From the NCBI RefSeq assembly GCF_019977355.1, contig NZ_AP024655.1, positions 1,178,001 through 1,242,000 of the forward strand: a stretch of 64,000 nt of DNA. The letters run 5' to 3'. A program made the position numbers and the translations under genes. Of the stretch, positions 38,911-46,480 are shown piece by piece. The stretch comes from Arthrobacter sp. NicSoilB8. Its GTDB lineage: Bacteria > Actinomycetota > Actinomycetes > Actinomycetales > Micrococcaceae. Below the pieces are notes generated by a model. It had not been told where the DNA came from and made no database searches. It was given only the letters and a program-made list of their open reading frames with translations. Position 1 is the stretch's first letter. Each line of letters starts with the position of its first letter.

Positions 38911-39519
38911 TCACCACGCGTGAGGTGCGTTAACCCAGATCGCTACGCAGACCTCTTCGTAGCTGTTCTTGTACCAGTGAGGCGTATCCGAAGAGAAGGT
39001 GATCGAATCGCCTTCCTCCAGGGTGTAGCACTCTCCGTCCAGGAAGATGTCCTTCCGGCCGGAGAGGATGATGCCGAATTCCTCGCCGCTGTGCCGGAAA
39101 GGAGTGGCACTGGTGTCGTGGCCTGGCGGACTCACGATCCATTGCGCCTCCAGCGCACCGTTGAGGTCCGGGGTGAGCAGTTCATAGACCGCCTCACCCA
39201 CAGACTTCTTGGTAACGCCTTTGAGGTTTCGCCGCTCGGCCTTGCGGACCACGGGCGACCTGGTTTCTTCCTGTCCGAGGAAGAACTTCCCCACCGGAAT
39301 GTCCAGGCCGTGCGCCAGCTGCGCCAGAGTGGTGAAAGACGGATTGGCCAGGCCGCGTTCGATCTGGCTTACGATCGCCGGGCTGAGGCCGGTGACTTCC
39401 GAGAGCTTGGCAAGGGTCATCCCTTTGTCCTTGCGCATGTTGCGGACCTTGTTGCCTACAGTGGCAAGAAGGACGCTCGTGCCGGCAGGGGAAGATCCCG
39501 TGACGCTTTCGTTGGCCAT
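38911..39519 (-). CDS. XRE-family regulator with C-terminal cupin
   Basis: A 202-residue transcription factor. The XRE helix-turn-helix lies at about residues 22-76 (VRNMRKDKGMTLAKLSEVTG, then GLSPAIVSQIERG). A small cupin follows at about 130-195 (FRHSGEEFGIILSGRKDIFL, GDSITFSSDTPHWYKN), which usually binds a small ligand. It sits upstream of the catabolic operon on the same strand and probably controls it and itself. Its promoter at 39554-39581 overlaps a palindrome-like element that recurs in inverted orientation at 39832-39859. ATG 39519 starts the conserved part; a weak GAGAAAG precedes it. Confidence 0.88.
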   Translation of the reverse strand: MANESVTGSSPAGTSVLLATVGNKVRNMRKDKGMTLAKLSEVTGLSPAIVSQIERGLANPSFTTLAQLAHGLDIPVGKFFLGQEETRSPVVRKAERRNLKGVTKKSVGEAVYELLTPDLNGALEAQWIVSPPGHDTSATPFRHSGEEFGIILSGRKDIFLDGECYTLEEGDSITFSSDTPHWYKNSYEEVCVAIWVNAPHAW

Positions 39520-39553
39520 GGTCCGACTTTCTCTGGGTGAGCTGACACACATA

Positions 39554-39581
39554 ACTATAGTGAAAACTTTTAGCGAATCAA
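39554..39581 (-). promoter_or_regulatory. Promoter of the XRE-cupin gene with operator-like palindrome
   Basis: Read on the minus strand: TTGATT (-35), 16-base spacer, TATAGT (-10). The spacer contains the imperfect palindrome TAAAAGTTTTCA. The same arrangement is repeated on the opposite strand at 39832-39859, and both share AAAACCATTGA at the -35. A regulator acting on its own promoter is the simplest reading. Confidence 0.6.
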
Positions 39582-39667
39582 TGGTTTTGTGAAAATTCTT
39601 GCGGCTCATGCGCTGCCGCGACGCCGGCGGGGCCCGGGGTTGAGGCTTGGGCTTTGACCAGGTCTGG

Positions 39668-39759
39668 GGCCTGTTTTGGGGCCTGAGTGGGGCCTGCTTT
39701 GGCGCTGGAGTGGGGCCTGTTTTGGGGCTGGAGTGGCGCCTGTTTTGGCGCGATCCGGG
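39668..39759. repeat. 23-bp tandem repeat, four copies
   Basis: Four consecutive 23-base units (pattern GGCCTGTTTTGGGGCTGGAG + TGG), with a few differences and the last unit most divergent. The array lies between two inverted promoter copies. Confidence 0.85.
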
Positions 39760-39831
39760 CCCCGGGTCTGATCCGCTCCCGCGCTGCCGGGCGGCATCGG
39801 TCGAGGTGAGGCCGCACTTTCGGCAAAACCA

Positions 39832-39859
39832 TTGACTCTGTGAAGATCTTCAATATAGT
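39832..39859 (+). promoter_or_regulatory. Second, inverted copy of the regulator promoter
   Basis: TTGACT (39832-39837), 16-base spacer and TATAGT (39854-39859) on the plus strand. The spacer and adjacent bases form a perfect 12-bp palindrome, TGAAGATCTTCA (39841-39852). The flanks AAAACCATTGA and TATAGTT.TGTG match the XRE promoter. It points at the transporter gene at 40256 and could drive it. Confidence 0.6.
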
Positions 39860-40079
39860 TGTGTGAGCCGCACCACTAAGGGTTCAACGCGATTCGAACA
39901 GGGACGGGGCGCAACGGCCTTCTGGCGGAAGGCGCGTCCGGCCCGCGTTCGTGATCGTTCCCTTGTACTGTGCAGTGGCATCTGCCAAACCATCCGCAAA
40001 CCTGATGTTGTCCGGTCAGCCGGGATACGTTCCTACGGACGCACTCCCCGTTGCCGGGCCGGATGGCCCGTTTGCATTC

Positions 40080-40136
40080 AATCGCTACGAAGAGGCATGC
40101 GTAGCTATCTGGGCTAACTCGCCTCCCATGTGGTGA
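40080..40136 (+). pseudogene. C-terminal remnant of a second XRE-cupin regulator
   Basis: The last 19 codons of a plus-strand frame (NRYEEACVAIWANSPPMW and stop) match the end of the XRE-cupin protein (NSYEEVCVAIWVNAPHAW) at about 80% of bases, including the TGA. No helix-turn-helix or cupin core is found between the inverted promoter copy at 39832 and this end, so most of a duplicated regulator gene has been lost or replaced. A GTG-started frame from 39951 reaches this end but shows no other similarity. Confidence 0.6.
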
Positions 40137-40255
40137 GCCGGTCCCGCCCTGCGGACCAAGCCAAACGATAGTTTCGATTGCCGGTGACCCCGTGAGGGCG
40201 TCCGCCGGTGATCCGTACCCTCCCGCGCCCGACGGCCGGGGGAAGGAAAAGAATC

Positions 40256-41560
40256 ATGACTGACACTTTCGTCAAGATTGACGTGGAGGATGGCCGGAGG
40301 TCCCGGCTCTCTCCGGAAGTGCGCCGGGGGCTCCTGGGCCTCGGACTAGGGAACACTCTGGAGTGGTACGACTGGATGGTCTTTGGCCTCCTGTCGGCTT
40401 TCATCGGGCCAAAGTTTTTCCCCTCGCAGGACCCCATCGCCGCAACGCTGAGTGCCCTGGCCGTCTTCGCCGTCGGCTTCGCCTTCCGCCCGCTGGGCGG
40501 CATCCTGCTCGGCACCCTGGCCGACAGGATCGGACGACGCCGGGTGATGCTCTGGTCCATCATGATGATGGCCGGCACCACCCTGATCATTGCCCTGTGC
40601 CCCACCTACGAGCAGATCGGTGCAGCCGCCGGCGTCATCCTGCTGGTCTGCCGCATCATCCAGGGCATCTCCACAGGTGTTGAGGCCCCGCTGTCCACCG
40701 CGCACGCCGTCGAACTCGTCCCCGAGGGACGCGAGGGCTTTGTCGCGGGCATCATTTCCTTCTACGTCAACGCAGGTATCCTGCTCGCCTCGCTGGTCAG
40801 CTGGCTGTCGAGCCTGATGCTCGGCGCGGCCGTCATGGCCGACTGGGGCTGGCGAGTGCCGTTCATCGTTGGCGCGGTCTTCGGCTTCGTCGTGGTCTAC
40901 CTGCGCCGCACCCTGCCGGAAACCATGAAGCCCGAGGAGCTGGCGGACAACTCCGCCAAGACGGTCTGGGGCGGGGTGCGCAAGCACTGGCTGAGCGTAC
41001 TTGCCATCACGTTCGTCGTCGGGGCGGCGCAGGCCTACAACTACGCCTGGAACACCGGCCTGCCGACGGCGGCCCGCAGCGGCTTCAAGGAAGACGCGAC
41101 CGCTGTCTTCGCCCTCACCACCGTCCTCGGAGTCGTGCTGGTGGTCGGAAGCCTGATCATCAGCAAGGTTGCCGATGGCAAGTCGATTTCCAAGTGGTTC
41201 CTGATCACCCGCGCGCTGGCCATCCCGTCCGTCTTCCTGATGCTGATGTACGTCAAGCCGGGCATCGCCGGCTTCGCGGCCGTTCTCCTCGGCGGTTCGG
41301 TGGTGCTGGTCCTGAACATGACCCTGTACAACGTGGTCACCAGCTCCCTCATGCCCAAGAACTGCCGCGGCGCCGGAACTGCGCTCGGATACGGTCTGGG
41401 CGTCGCGCTCTTCGGCGGAACGGCCTCCTACCTCCTGGTCTGGCTCCAGTCGCTGAATGCGTCCTGGATCTTCCCGGTCTACGTGGCCGTCCTCTCGGCG
41501 CTCAGCATCGTCTTCTATCTGCTCGCCCGGCGGAAGAACGGCATCTTCGTCGGCCGGTAG
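40256..41560 (+). CDS. MFS transporter, metabolite:H+ symporter type
   Basis: A 434-residue permease with 12 predicted transmembrane helices. The N-terminal segment LGLGNTLEWYDWMVFGLL and the loop GTLADRIGRRRVMLWSIMMM are typical of the MHS branch, which imports organic acids and small zwitterions with protons. It probably brings in the substrate of the neighbouring catabolic operon. ATG 40256 has GGAAGGA about 8 bases upstream. It is divergent from the regulator and may use the promoter copy at 39832. Confidence 0.9.
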   Translation: MTDTFVKIDVEDGRRSRLSPEVRRGLLGLGLGNTLEWYDWMVFGLLSAFIGPKFFPSQDPIAATLSALAVFAVGFAFRPLGGILLGTLADRIGRRRVMLWSIMMMAGTTLIIALCPTYEQIGAAAGVILLVCRIIQGISTGVEAPLSTAHAVELVPEGREGFVAGIISFYVNAGILLASLVSWLSSLMLGAAVMADWGWRVPFIVGAVFGFVVVYLRRTLPETMKPEELADNSAKTVWGGVRKHWLSVLAITFVVGAAQAYNYAWNTGLPTAARSGFKEDATAVFALTTVLGVVLVVGSLIISKVADGKSISKWFLITRALAIPSVFLMLMYVKPGIAGFAAVLLGGSVVLVLNMTLYNVVTSSLMPKNCRGAGTALGYGLGVALFGGTASYLLVWLQSLNASWIFPVYVAVLSALSIVFYLLARRKNGIFVGR

Positions 41561-41616
41561 GAACACTGGCTCAGAAGTTGGAACACAGGAAGCAGGAACG
41601 GAAAGTGGGAACGCTC

Positions 41617-42111
41617 ATGGACACCAGCCGCCCGGATCGAAACGGAGGCGAGGAAAACGTGATCTCCTTTGAACTGGACGCGTCAGACGTGGAGCTCTAT
41701 GAGGCAGCCCGCGGGATGTTGCTGGCCGCCCATCACAGCGAGAACCACCGGGTGGCCGCCGCGATGCGTGGTGGGTCCGGGGCCATCTACCTCGGGCTGC
41801 ACATCGGCGCCAAACGGCTCAATGTGTGCGCCGAATCCAGCGCCCTCGCCAATGCACGCATGGCGCAGGAGGCATCAATCCACTCCGTGGTCGCCGTCAG
41901 CATGGACGGTCGGGGGGAGCCCCAAGTCACCAACCCCTGTGGCCTCTGCCGGGAACTGCTGCGCTCTTACGGAACCGAAACGTCCGTCCTGGTCGACGCC
42001 GGGGGCGAGGTGGGGAAGGTGCGGATCAAGGACCTGCTGCCCTTCCCCTGGATGCGTGCCGCGGAAACGGAGTGGGACACCCTCCCGCCCCGTGTTGAGG
42101 CCATCACCTAG
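41617..42111 (+). CDS. Cytidine deaminase-like zinc hydrolase
   Basis: A 164-residue protein of the cytidine/blasticidin-S deaminase fold. Zinc ligands are Cys in NVCAESSALANARM, with the catalytic Glu next to it, and the two Cys of NPCGLCRELL. The start ATG 41617 follows GTGGGA by 7 bases; it lies 56 bases after the transporter gene and is probably cotranscribed. A deaminase beside the uptake and catabolic genes hints at a nitrogen-containing substrate, but a housekeeping pyrimidine-salvage role or a resistance role is possible. Confidence 0.82.
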   Translation: MDTSRPDRNGGEENVISFELDASDVELYEAARGMLLAAHHSENHRVAAAMRGGSGAIYLGLHIGAKRLNVCAESSALANARMAQEASIHSVVAVSMDGRGEPQVTNPCGLCRELLRSYGTETSVLVDAGGEVGKVRIKDLLPFPWMRAAETEWDTLPPRVEAIT

Positions 42112-42151
42112 CACCTCGACAACGGCTGCAAGCTGGTTCCCGCCACGCTTT

Positions 42152-42217
42152 CCCAGCTGACTCGCAGCAGGGGCCGTTTTCAGCGCTCAAAACGGCCCCT
42201 GCTGCGAGTCAGTTGGG
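42152..42217. repeat. 66-bp palindromic element, copy 1
   Basis: Two 29-base arms, differing by one base, surround an 8-base centre; read through, it is a near-perfect palindrome. The core reads GCAGCAGGGGCCGTTTT on one arm. The element occurs again at 45420 and 46472, with only a few differences. Here it follows the deaminase gene and could also act as a transcription terminator. Confidence 0.93.
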
Positions 42218-42253
42218 GGCGGGCACCAGGAAATGGGTGCGAGCACAAAGAAA

Positions 42254-42295
42254 GCTGGTGCAGCCGCCGCGTTTCCGCAAAGCCACTGCACCAGC
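42254..42295. terminator. Hairpin between convergent genes
   Basis: GCTGGTGCAG and CTGCACCAGC form a 10-bp stem with a 22-base loop, between the deaminase (plus) and the DUF4383 gene (minus). It has no T run, so the role is uncertain. Confidence 0.45.
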
Positions 42296-42346
42296 AGGTA
42301 GTACGAATTTTTTCGAATCTATGAAACGTTACTCATTCGCGGCTCC

Positions 42347-42832
42347 CTAGGTCCCGGGGGTTGATGACCGGGTCTTCACGTCTTCTTCAAGGTGCCTCGT
42401 CATCAGCCAGCCTGCGCCGGCCATTACTACGCCCATTACCAAGAAGGCCCAATTGTCCATGGTGTTCAGCGACAGGAAGTTGGCCGCCGATTCCACGCCG
42501 ACGATGAAGCCGTAAATGCCAAGGACGATGTACAGCAGGCCGGAGCCCATGAGGAAATTCCGGGCGCCCATTGCGGTCCGGGACATGGTCAGGCCGACGG
42601 CACCGATCGCGAGCTGAACGATGTTCAGCAGCATCGACACCTGGAACAGGTTCAGGAACAGTGCCTTGGAATCAGGCCCGAAGAACCTTAGTTCGCTGTA
42701 GTGCGTCGTGATGCCGGGGATGAACCCCAGGATGCCTACGACGATTAGGACGATACCTACACCCATGCCTACGTTCTGTACATCTGTCCGACCAAAATGA
42801 ACGCCATGGGCATGAGGAGATGCGGTAGTCAT
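42347..42832 (-). CDS. DUF4383 family membrane protein
   Basis: A 161-residue protein with four predicted transmembrane helices: MGVGIVLIVVGILGFIPGI, the segment around LNIVQLAIGAVGL, LLYIVLGIYGFIVG, and a C-terminal WAFLVMGVVMAGAGWL. The loop after helix 1 (HYSELRFFGPDSKALFLNLF) fits the DUF4383 family. Function unknown. ATG 42832 is supported by GGAGG 5 bases upstream. Confidence 0.85.
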   Translation of the reverse strand: MTTASPHAHGVHFGRTDVQNVGMGVGIVLIVVGILGFIPGITTHYSELRFFGPDSKALFLNLFQVSMLLNIVQLAIGAVGLTMSRTAMGARNFLMGSGLLYIVLGIYGFIVGVESAANFLSLNTMDNWAFLVMGVVMAGAGWLMTRHLEEDVKTRSSTPGT

Positions 42833-42985
42833 TTCTGCCTCCAACCACTGATTGCGGACATTTACAATTTTACGGCCGGGGTGTGGAAAAAGCGCCGGCG
42901 GCCGGGGCAGGCGAATTCCGCGGATCCGCGCGTTGTGCCTGTCGGAAACCGGCCCGGTGCCGGGCGCGTGGCACCATGGATCTCG

Positions 42986-44305
42986 ATGAAACTGCGCGCT
43001 GATCAGACCGGACAACGTGGCCTTCCCATGCCCCTGTGGCTGCAGGGCGCCCTCGAGTCTGCCCAGGCCGCCGTCATCTCCGCCCTCGTGGTGGTGGCGC
43101 CGATCGTCACGGTCTGGGCCACCGCCGGGTTCCAGCACAGCGGATTCGACGTGCTGGCCCGCCTGGCCGGCCAGGCCTGGCTGCTGATTCACGGCGTGCC
43201 CCTGCTGCTGGACACTCCGGGGTCCGGGGCCGCGGCGCACCCGGAATCGGGCGCGCTCTCGCTCGTTCCCCTGGGGCTGACCCTCATCCCGTTCCTGCTC
43301 GCCTGGCGCGCCGGCCGGCGGCTCGCCCGCGCCTCGTACACGGATCAGCTCTGGCAGGCGCTGCTCGGCTCGTGGCTCGCGTATGCGGGGTTCGGGATCG
43401 CCACCGGCTTCGTCTGCCGCGCGGCCGACGTCGGCATCAGCCTCTGGTCCGCCGCCTTGATTCCGCTCATCCCGTTCGGGCTCGGCATGGCGGTCGGCGC
43501 GCGCCGCGAGGCCGGCTCCTGGAGCCGTCTGATCGGCGTCGACGCCGTGGCGTGGCTTTCCCGCACCAGCCAGCACTCCCGCTGGGCCGGCTCGTACCTG
43601 GGCTCGGCCATCAAGGCCGGATCGGTGGCGCTCATGGCGAGCCTGGCGATGTCGGCGGCGCTGCTCGCCGTCGACCTCTTCATCCACTGGAACCTCGTGG
43701 TCGCCGTCTATGAAGGGCTCGACGCCGGTGCCACCGGCGGGGCCGTCCTCACCATCGCGCAACTGGGCTTCCTGCCCAACCTCGTGGTCTTTGCCCTGGC
43801 CTGGATCTCCGGCGCCGGGTTCGCCCTGGGTGCCGGCTCGCTGGCCGGGCCGCTGGGGACCGCCGTCGGGCCGCTGCCGTCGATTCCCGTGTTCGCCGCG
43901 CTGCCGTCCGGGTCGCTGGACTTCGGCTTCGTGGCCCTCGTGGTGCCGGCGCTCGCCGGGGTGCTGGCCGGCTGGTGGTTCCTGCGCGAGGGCGAGAACC
44001 ACTTCGACGAATGGCTGTCCATCAAGATCCGGGCCCGCTGGTTCACGGCCGCGGCGTCCACCCTGGTGCTCGGCGCGGTGATCGGCTCCGTCGCCGGGCT
44101 GCTCGCGGCCGGACTTGCCTGGCTGGCCCGCGGTTCCGCCGGTATCGGGAGGCTGACGGACATCGGGCCCGACCCGCTCCGCACGGCACTGTTCATGGCC
44201 GCGGAAGTGGGGATCGGCGTCGTGATCGGTTACGCAGCCGGTCCCTGGCTGGAACGCCAGCAGCACCTGCGTGAGGCGGATCTCGAAGCGGTCAACAGCC
44301 GCTAG
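42986..44305 (+). CDS. PerM-like cell-division membrane protein (DUF6350)
   Basis: A 439-residue protein with about nine hydrophobic segments, matching DUF6350. Its position immediately before purN and purH is the same as that of mycobacterial perM (Rv0955), an integral membrane protein needed for division and persistence under stress; the functional transfer is inferred from synteny. ATG 42986 is used; there is an alternative ATG at 43028 just before the first helix, and neither has a strong ribosome binding site. Confidence 0.8.
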   Translation: MKLRADQTGQRGLPMPLWLQGALESAQAAVISALVVVAPIVTVWATAGFQHSGFDVLARLAGQAWLLIHGVPLLLDTPGSGAAAHPESGALSLVPLGLTLIPFLLAWRAGRRLARASYTDQLWQALLGSWLAYAGFGIATGFVCRAADVGISLWSAALIPLIPFGLGMAVGARREAGSWSRLIGVDAVAWLSRTSQHSRWAGSYLGSAIKAGSVALMASLAMSAALLAVDLFIHWNLVVAVYEGLDAGATGGAVLTIAQLGFLPNLVVFALAWISGAGFALGAGSLAGPLGTAVGPLPSIPVFAALPSGSLDFGFVALVVPALAGVLAGWWFLREGENHFDEWLSIKIRARWFTAAASTLVLGAVIGSVAGLLAAGLAWLARGSAGIGRLTDIGPDPLRTALFMAAEVGIGVVIGYAAGPWLERQQHLREADLEAVNSR

Positions 44306-44316
44306 CGCACCTGTTG

Positions 44317-44745
44317 CTAACGCACCTGTGCAGGCAGTGAGTTCTCCAGTTGCGTGCGGCAGGCCGACGTTGCCTGCTCCGTCAGGGCCTGGCGGGCGCA
44401 CTGCTGGTAGTCGCGGATCTGGGTGAAGAACAGTGTCGAGGCCAGGACCACCAGCAGCATGACGGCCGAGACGACCAGGCCGGAAATCGCGCCGAACAGG
44501 ACCAGCCGCGATTCCTTGTACTTCACCGCCCGGATCAGCAGCATAATGCCCAGCACGATCGCGGCCGCCGTGAGAAGGGCCGTCAGCCACAGGTAGCTGA
44601 CGTCGAGCTGGAAGACGAAGAACGAGCCGAGCACCGCGACGACGAACAGCCGGAACAGGGTGGCGGTCAGCTGCGGGGATTCTGTGGCCGCAGCGCCGCG
44701 CGGATGCCCCGGCTCGCCGCCGCCGGAGTCCGTGGGGGAATTCAT
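44317..44745 (-). CDS. Small membrane protein
   Basis: A 142-residue protein with three predicted transmembrane helices (LFRLFVVAVLGSFFVFQL, LWLTALLTAAAIVLGIMLL, and a long one around LVVSAVMLLVVLASTLFF). A C-terminal extracytoplasmic segment carries two Cys residues. It is antisense to its neighbours, between perM and purN, as in related actinobacteria. No function is known. The 39 bases to purN contain both promoters. Confidence 0.75.
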   Translation of the reverse strand: MNSPTDSGGGEPGHPRGAAATESPQLTATLFRLFVVAVLGSFFVFQLDVSYLWLTALLTAAAIVLGIMLLIRAVKYKESRLVLFGAISGLVVSAVMLLVVLASTLFFTQIRDYQQCARQALTEQATSACRTQLENSLPAQVR

Positions 44746-44772
44746 GTTTTCCAGCCTACGCGAGCGGCCCCA

Positions 44773-44778
44773 TAAGCT
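44773..44778 (+). promoter_or_regulatory. Candidate -10 box for leaderless purN
   Basis: TAAGCT ends six bases before the purN ATG. That position puts transcription start at or very near the start codon, the pattern of leaderless genes in actinobacteria. An AGGA lies only two bases from the ATG, too close to work well as a ribosome binding site. Confidence 0.4.
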
Positions 44779-44784
44779 AGGACC

Positions 44785-45363
44785 ATGCGCATAGTTGTCC
44801 TCGTTTCCGGCACCGGCTCCAACCTCCAGGCAGTTATCGATGCCGTGAAGTCCGGCGCGCTCGACGTCGAGATCGCCGCCGTCGGCGCCGACCGGCCCGG
44901 GACCTTCGGGGTGGAGCGCTCCGCCGCGGCCGGCATTCCCACGTTCGTGGTGGACTTCAAGGCCTACCCGGACCGGGCGGCCTGGAATGCGGCGCTGACC
45001 GAGGCGGTGGCCGCGTATGCCCCCGACGTTGTGGTGTCCTCGGGCTTCATGCGGATTGTCAGCGCGGGCTTCATCGACGCGTTTGGCGGCAAATACCTCA
45101 ACACGCACCCGGCGCTGCTGCCGTCCTTCCCCGGCGCCCACGGAGTCCGCGATGCCCTGGCCTACGGCGTGAAGGTCACCGGCTGCACGGTGCACTGGGC
45201 CGACGCCGGGGTGGACACGGGCCCCATCATCGCCCAGGAAGCCGTGGCGGTCGAGGACGGCGAGACCGAGGAATCCCTGCACGAGCGCATCAAGGTGGTG
45301 GAGCGCCGGCTCCTGGTCTCCACCCTGGCCTCCCTCGCCGCAGCCCAGCACGCCCCCGTCTGA
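44785..45363 (+). CDS. purN: Phosphoribosylglycinamide formyltransferase
   Basis: A 192-residue GAR transformylase for step 3 of de novo purine synthesis, using 10-formyltetrahydrofolate. The N-terminal VLVSGTGSNLQAVIDA motif binds the substrate phosphate. The catalytic residues are Asn106 and His108 in NTHPALLPSFPGAHG and Asp144 in GVDTGPII. Normal length. In many actinobacteria purH follows directly; here about 2.7 kb with two other genes lies in between. Confidence 0.96.
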   Translation: MRIVVLVSGTGSNLQAVIDAVKSGALDVEIAAVGADRPGTFGVERSAAAGIPTFVVDFKAYPDRAAWNAALTEAVAAYAPDVVVSSGFMRIVSAGFIDAFGGKYLNTHPALLPSFPGAHGVRDALAYGVKVTGCTVHWADAGVDTGPIIAQEAVAVEDGETEESLHERIKVVERRLLVSTLASLAAAQHAPV

Positions 45364-45367
45364 CCCA

Positions 45368-45423
45368 CCCCGCCTGCCCCACCCCGCCTGCCCCACCCCG
45401 CCTGCCCCACCCCGCCTGCCCCA
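45368..45423. repeat. 14-bp tandem repeat, four perfect copies
   Basis: CCCCGCCTGCCCCA is repeated four times without error, starting 5 bases after the purN stop and running into palindromic element copy 2. The repeat may have grown by slippage next to the hairpin. Confidence 0.92.
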
Positions 45424-45485
45424 ACTGACTCGCAGCAGGGGCCGTTTTGGGCGCTGAAAACGGCCCCTGCTGCTAGTCAGTTGGG
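45420..45485. repeat. 66-bp palindromic element, copy 2
   Basis: Same element as at 42152 and 46472. It stands 62 bases before the DUF559-type gene. The arms are intact except for one changed base (GCTAG for GCGAG), and the centre is less symmetric than in copy 3. Confidence 0.93.
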
Positions 45486-45547
45486 GTGACGGGCGGCGGC
45501 CTGTGGATAACTCTCCGGGGCAGCCCCGGTTTTGCGACGATGGGTCG

Positions 45548-46480
45548 ATGAAGACACCCCGGCCGCTCCCGTTCCCGCTCGGCTCGGCGCCGTTCACCGT
45601 CAGGGAAGCCGTCGACGCCGGGGTCAGCCGGCGCCGGCTCAAGCATCGCTCCCTGCACTTGCCAAGCCGCGGGATCCGGCTGCCGTCAGAACTTCCCGCT
45701 GAACTGACATTCCATGCGCGGCCCCTCACCCTTGTGACCCAGTGCTCGGCGGCCTCCCACGCGACCGCCTTCCTGATCTGGGAGTTTCCGGGCTTCCTCC
45801 CGGGCGCCGATGCCCCCGGCATCCACATTTCCCGTCCGGACACGATGGCAATACCGCGGCGCAGGGGCGTGATCGGCCACGTCGGGCAATTCTTCGCCGA
45901 CGAAATCACCAGGGTCGACGGTGCGCTGGTCACCACTCGGACCAGGACGTGGCTGGACTGCGCCCGGAAGATGAGTGTTGATGAGCTGACCGTGGTGGCG
46001 GACCACCTGTTGCGCCGCCCTCGGCCTGAATTTGAAGCCCGGGCGGAGCCATATGCCAGTCCTGGAGATTTGGCCGAGATGCTGGACCGGCACAAGGGCA
46101 CGCCCGGCATCCGCAAGGCGCGGCTCGCCTTGGATCAGGCCCGGATCGGTGCGGACTCGGCTCCCGAGACGAGGCTCCGGCTTGCCCTCTGCCGAAGAGG
46201 TTTGCCGGAACCGGAACTGAACGTGGGCACGGTCCTGCGCTCCGGCGTCGTGCGTCAACCTGATCTCGCGTACCGGGAGCACCGGGTTGCTGTGGAGTAC
46301 GAGGGCGCCGGGCATTCCGAGGCGGCCCAGGTTATCCGCGACATCGCGAGGGAAGAGGACTACTCCGGTGCTGGCTGGATCCTGGTCCGGATCTCGAAGC
46401 GGCACATGGAGAATGACGCGCGCGCCGCCGTCGCCAAGGTCCGCGCCGCGCTCACCTCCCGTGGCTGGCAGCCCAACTAA
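45548..46480 (+). CDS. DUF559-type nuclease-like protein flanked by palindromes
   Basis: A 310-residue protein. The N-terminal part (SAPFTVREAVDAGVSRRRLKHR) looks like the winged-helix/AbiEi-type domain. The C-terminal part (SAPETRLRLALCRRGLPEPELN, then QPDLAYREHRVAVEYEGAGH, and WILVRISKRHM) matches the DUF559/Vsr-like PD-(D/E)XK nuclease fold, with D in QPDLAY and E in VEYEG as metal-binding candidates. The gene lies between two copies of a 66-bp palindromic element, and its last two codons and TAA stop are inside copy 3. ATG 45548 starts MKTPRPLPF; no strong ribosome binding site. The function is unproven. Confidence 0.78.
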   Translation: MKTPRPLPFPLGSAPFTVREAVDAGVSRRRLKHRSLHLPSRGIRLPSELPAELTFHARPLTLVTQCSAASHATAFLIWEFPGFLPGADAPGIHISRPDTMAIPRRRGVIGHVGQFFADEITRVDGALVTTRTRTWLDCARKMSVDELTVVADHLLRRPRPEFEARAEPYASPGDLAEMLDRHKGTPGIRKARLALDQARIGADSAPETRLRLALCRRGLPEPELNVGTVLRSGVVRQPDLAYREHRVAVEYEGAGHSEAAQVIRDIAREEDYSGAGWILVRISKRHMENDARAAVAKVRAALTSRGWQPN

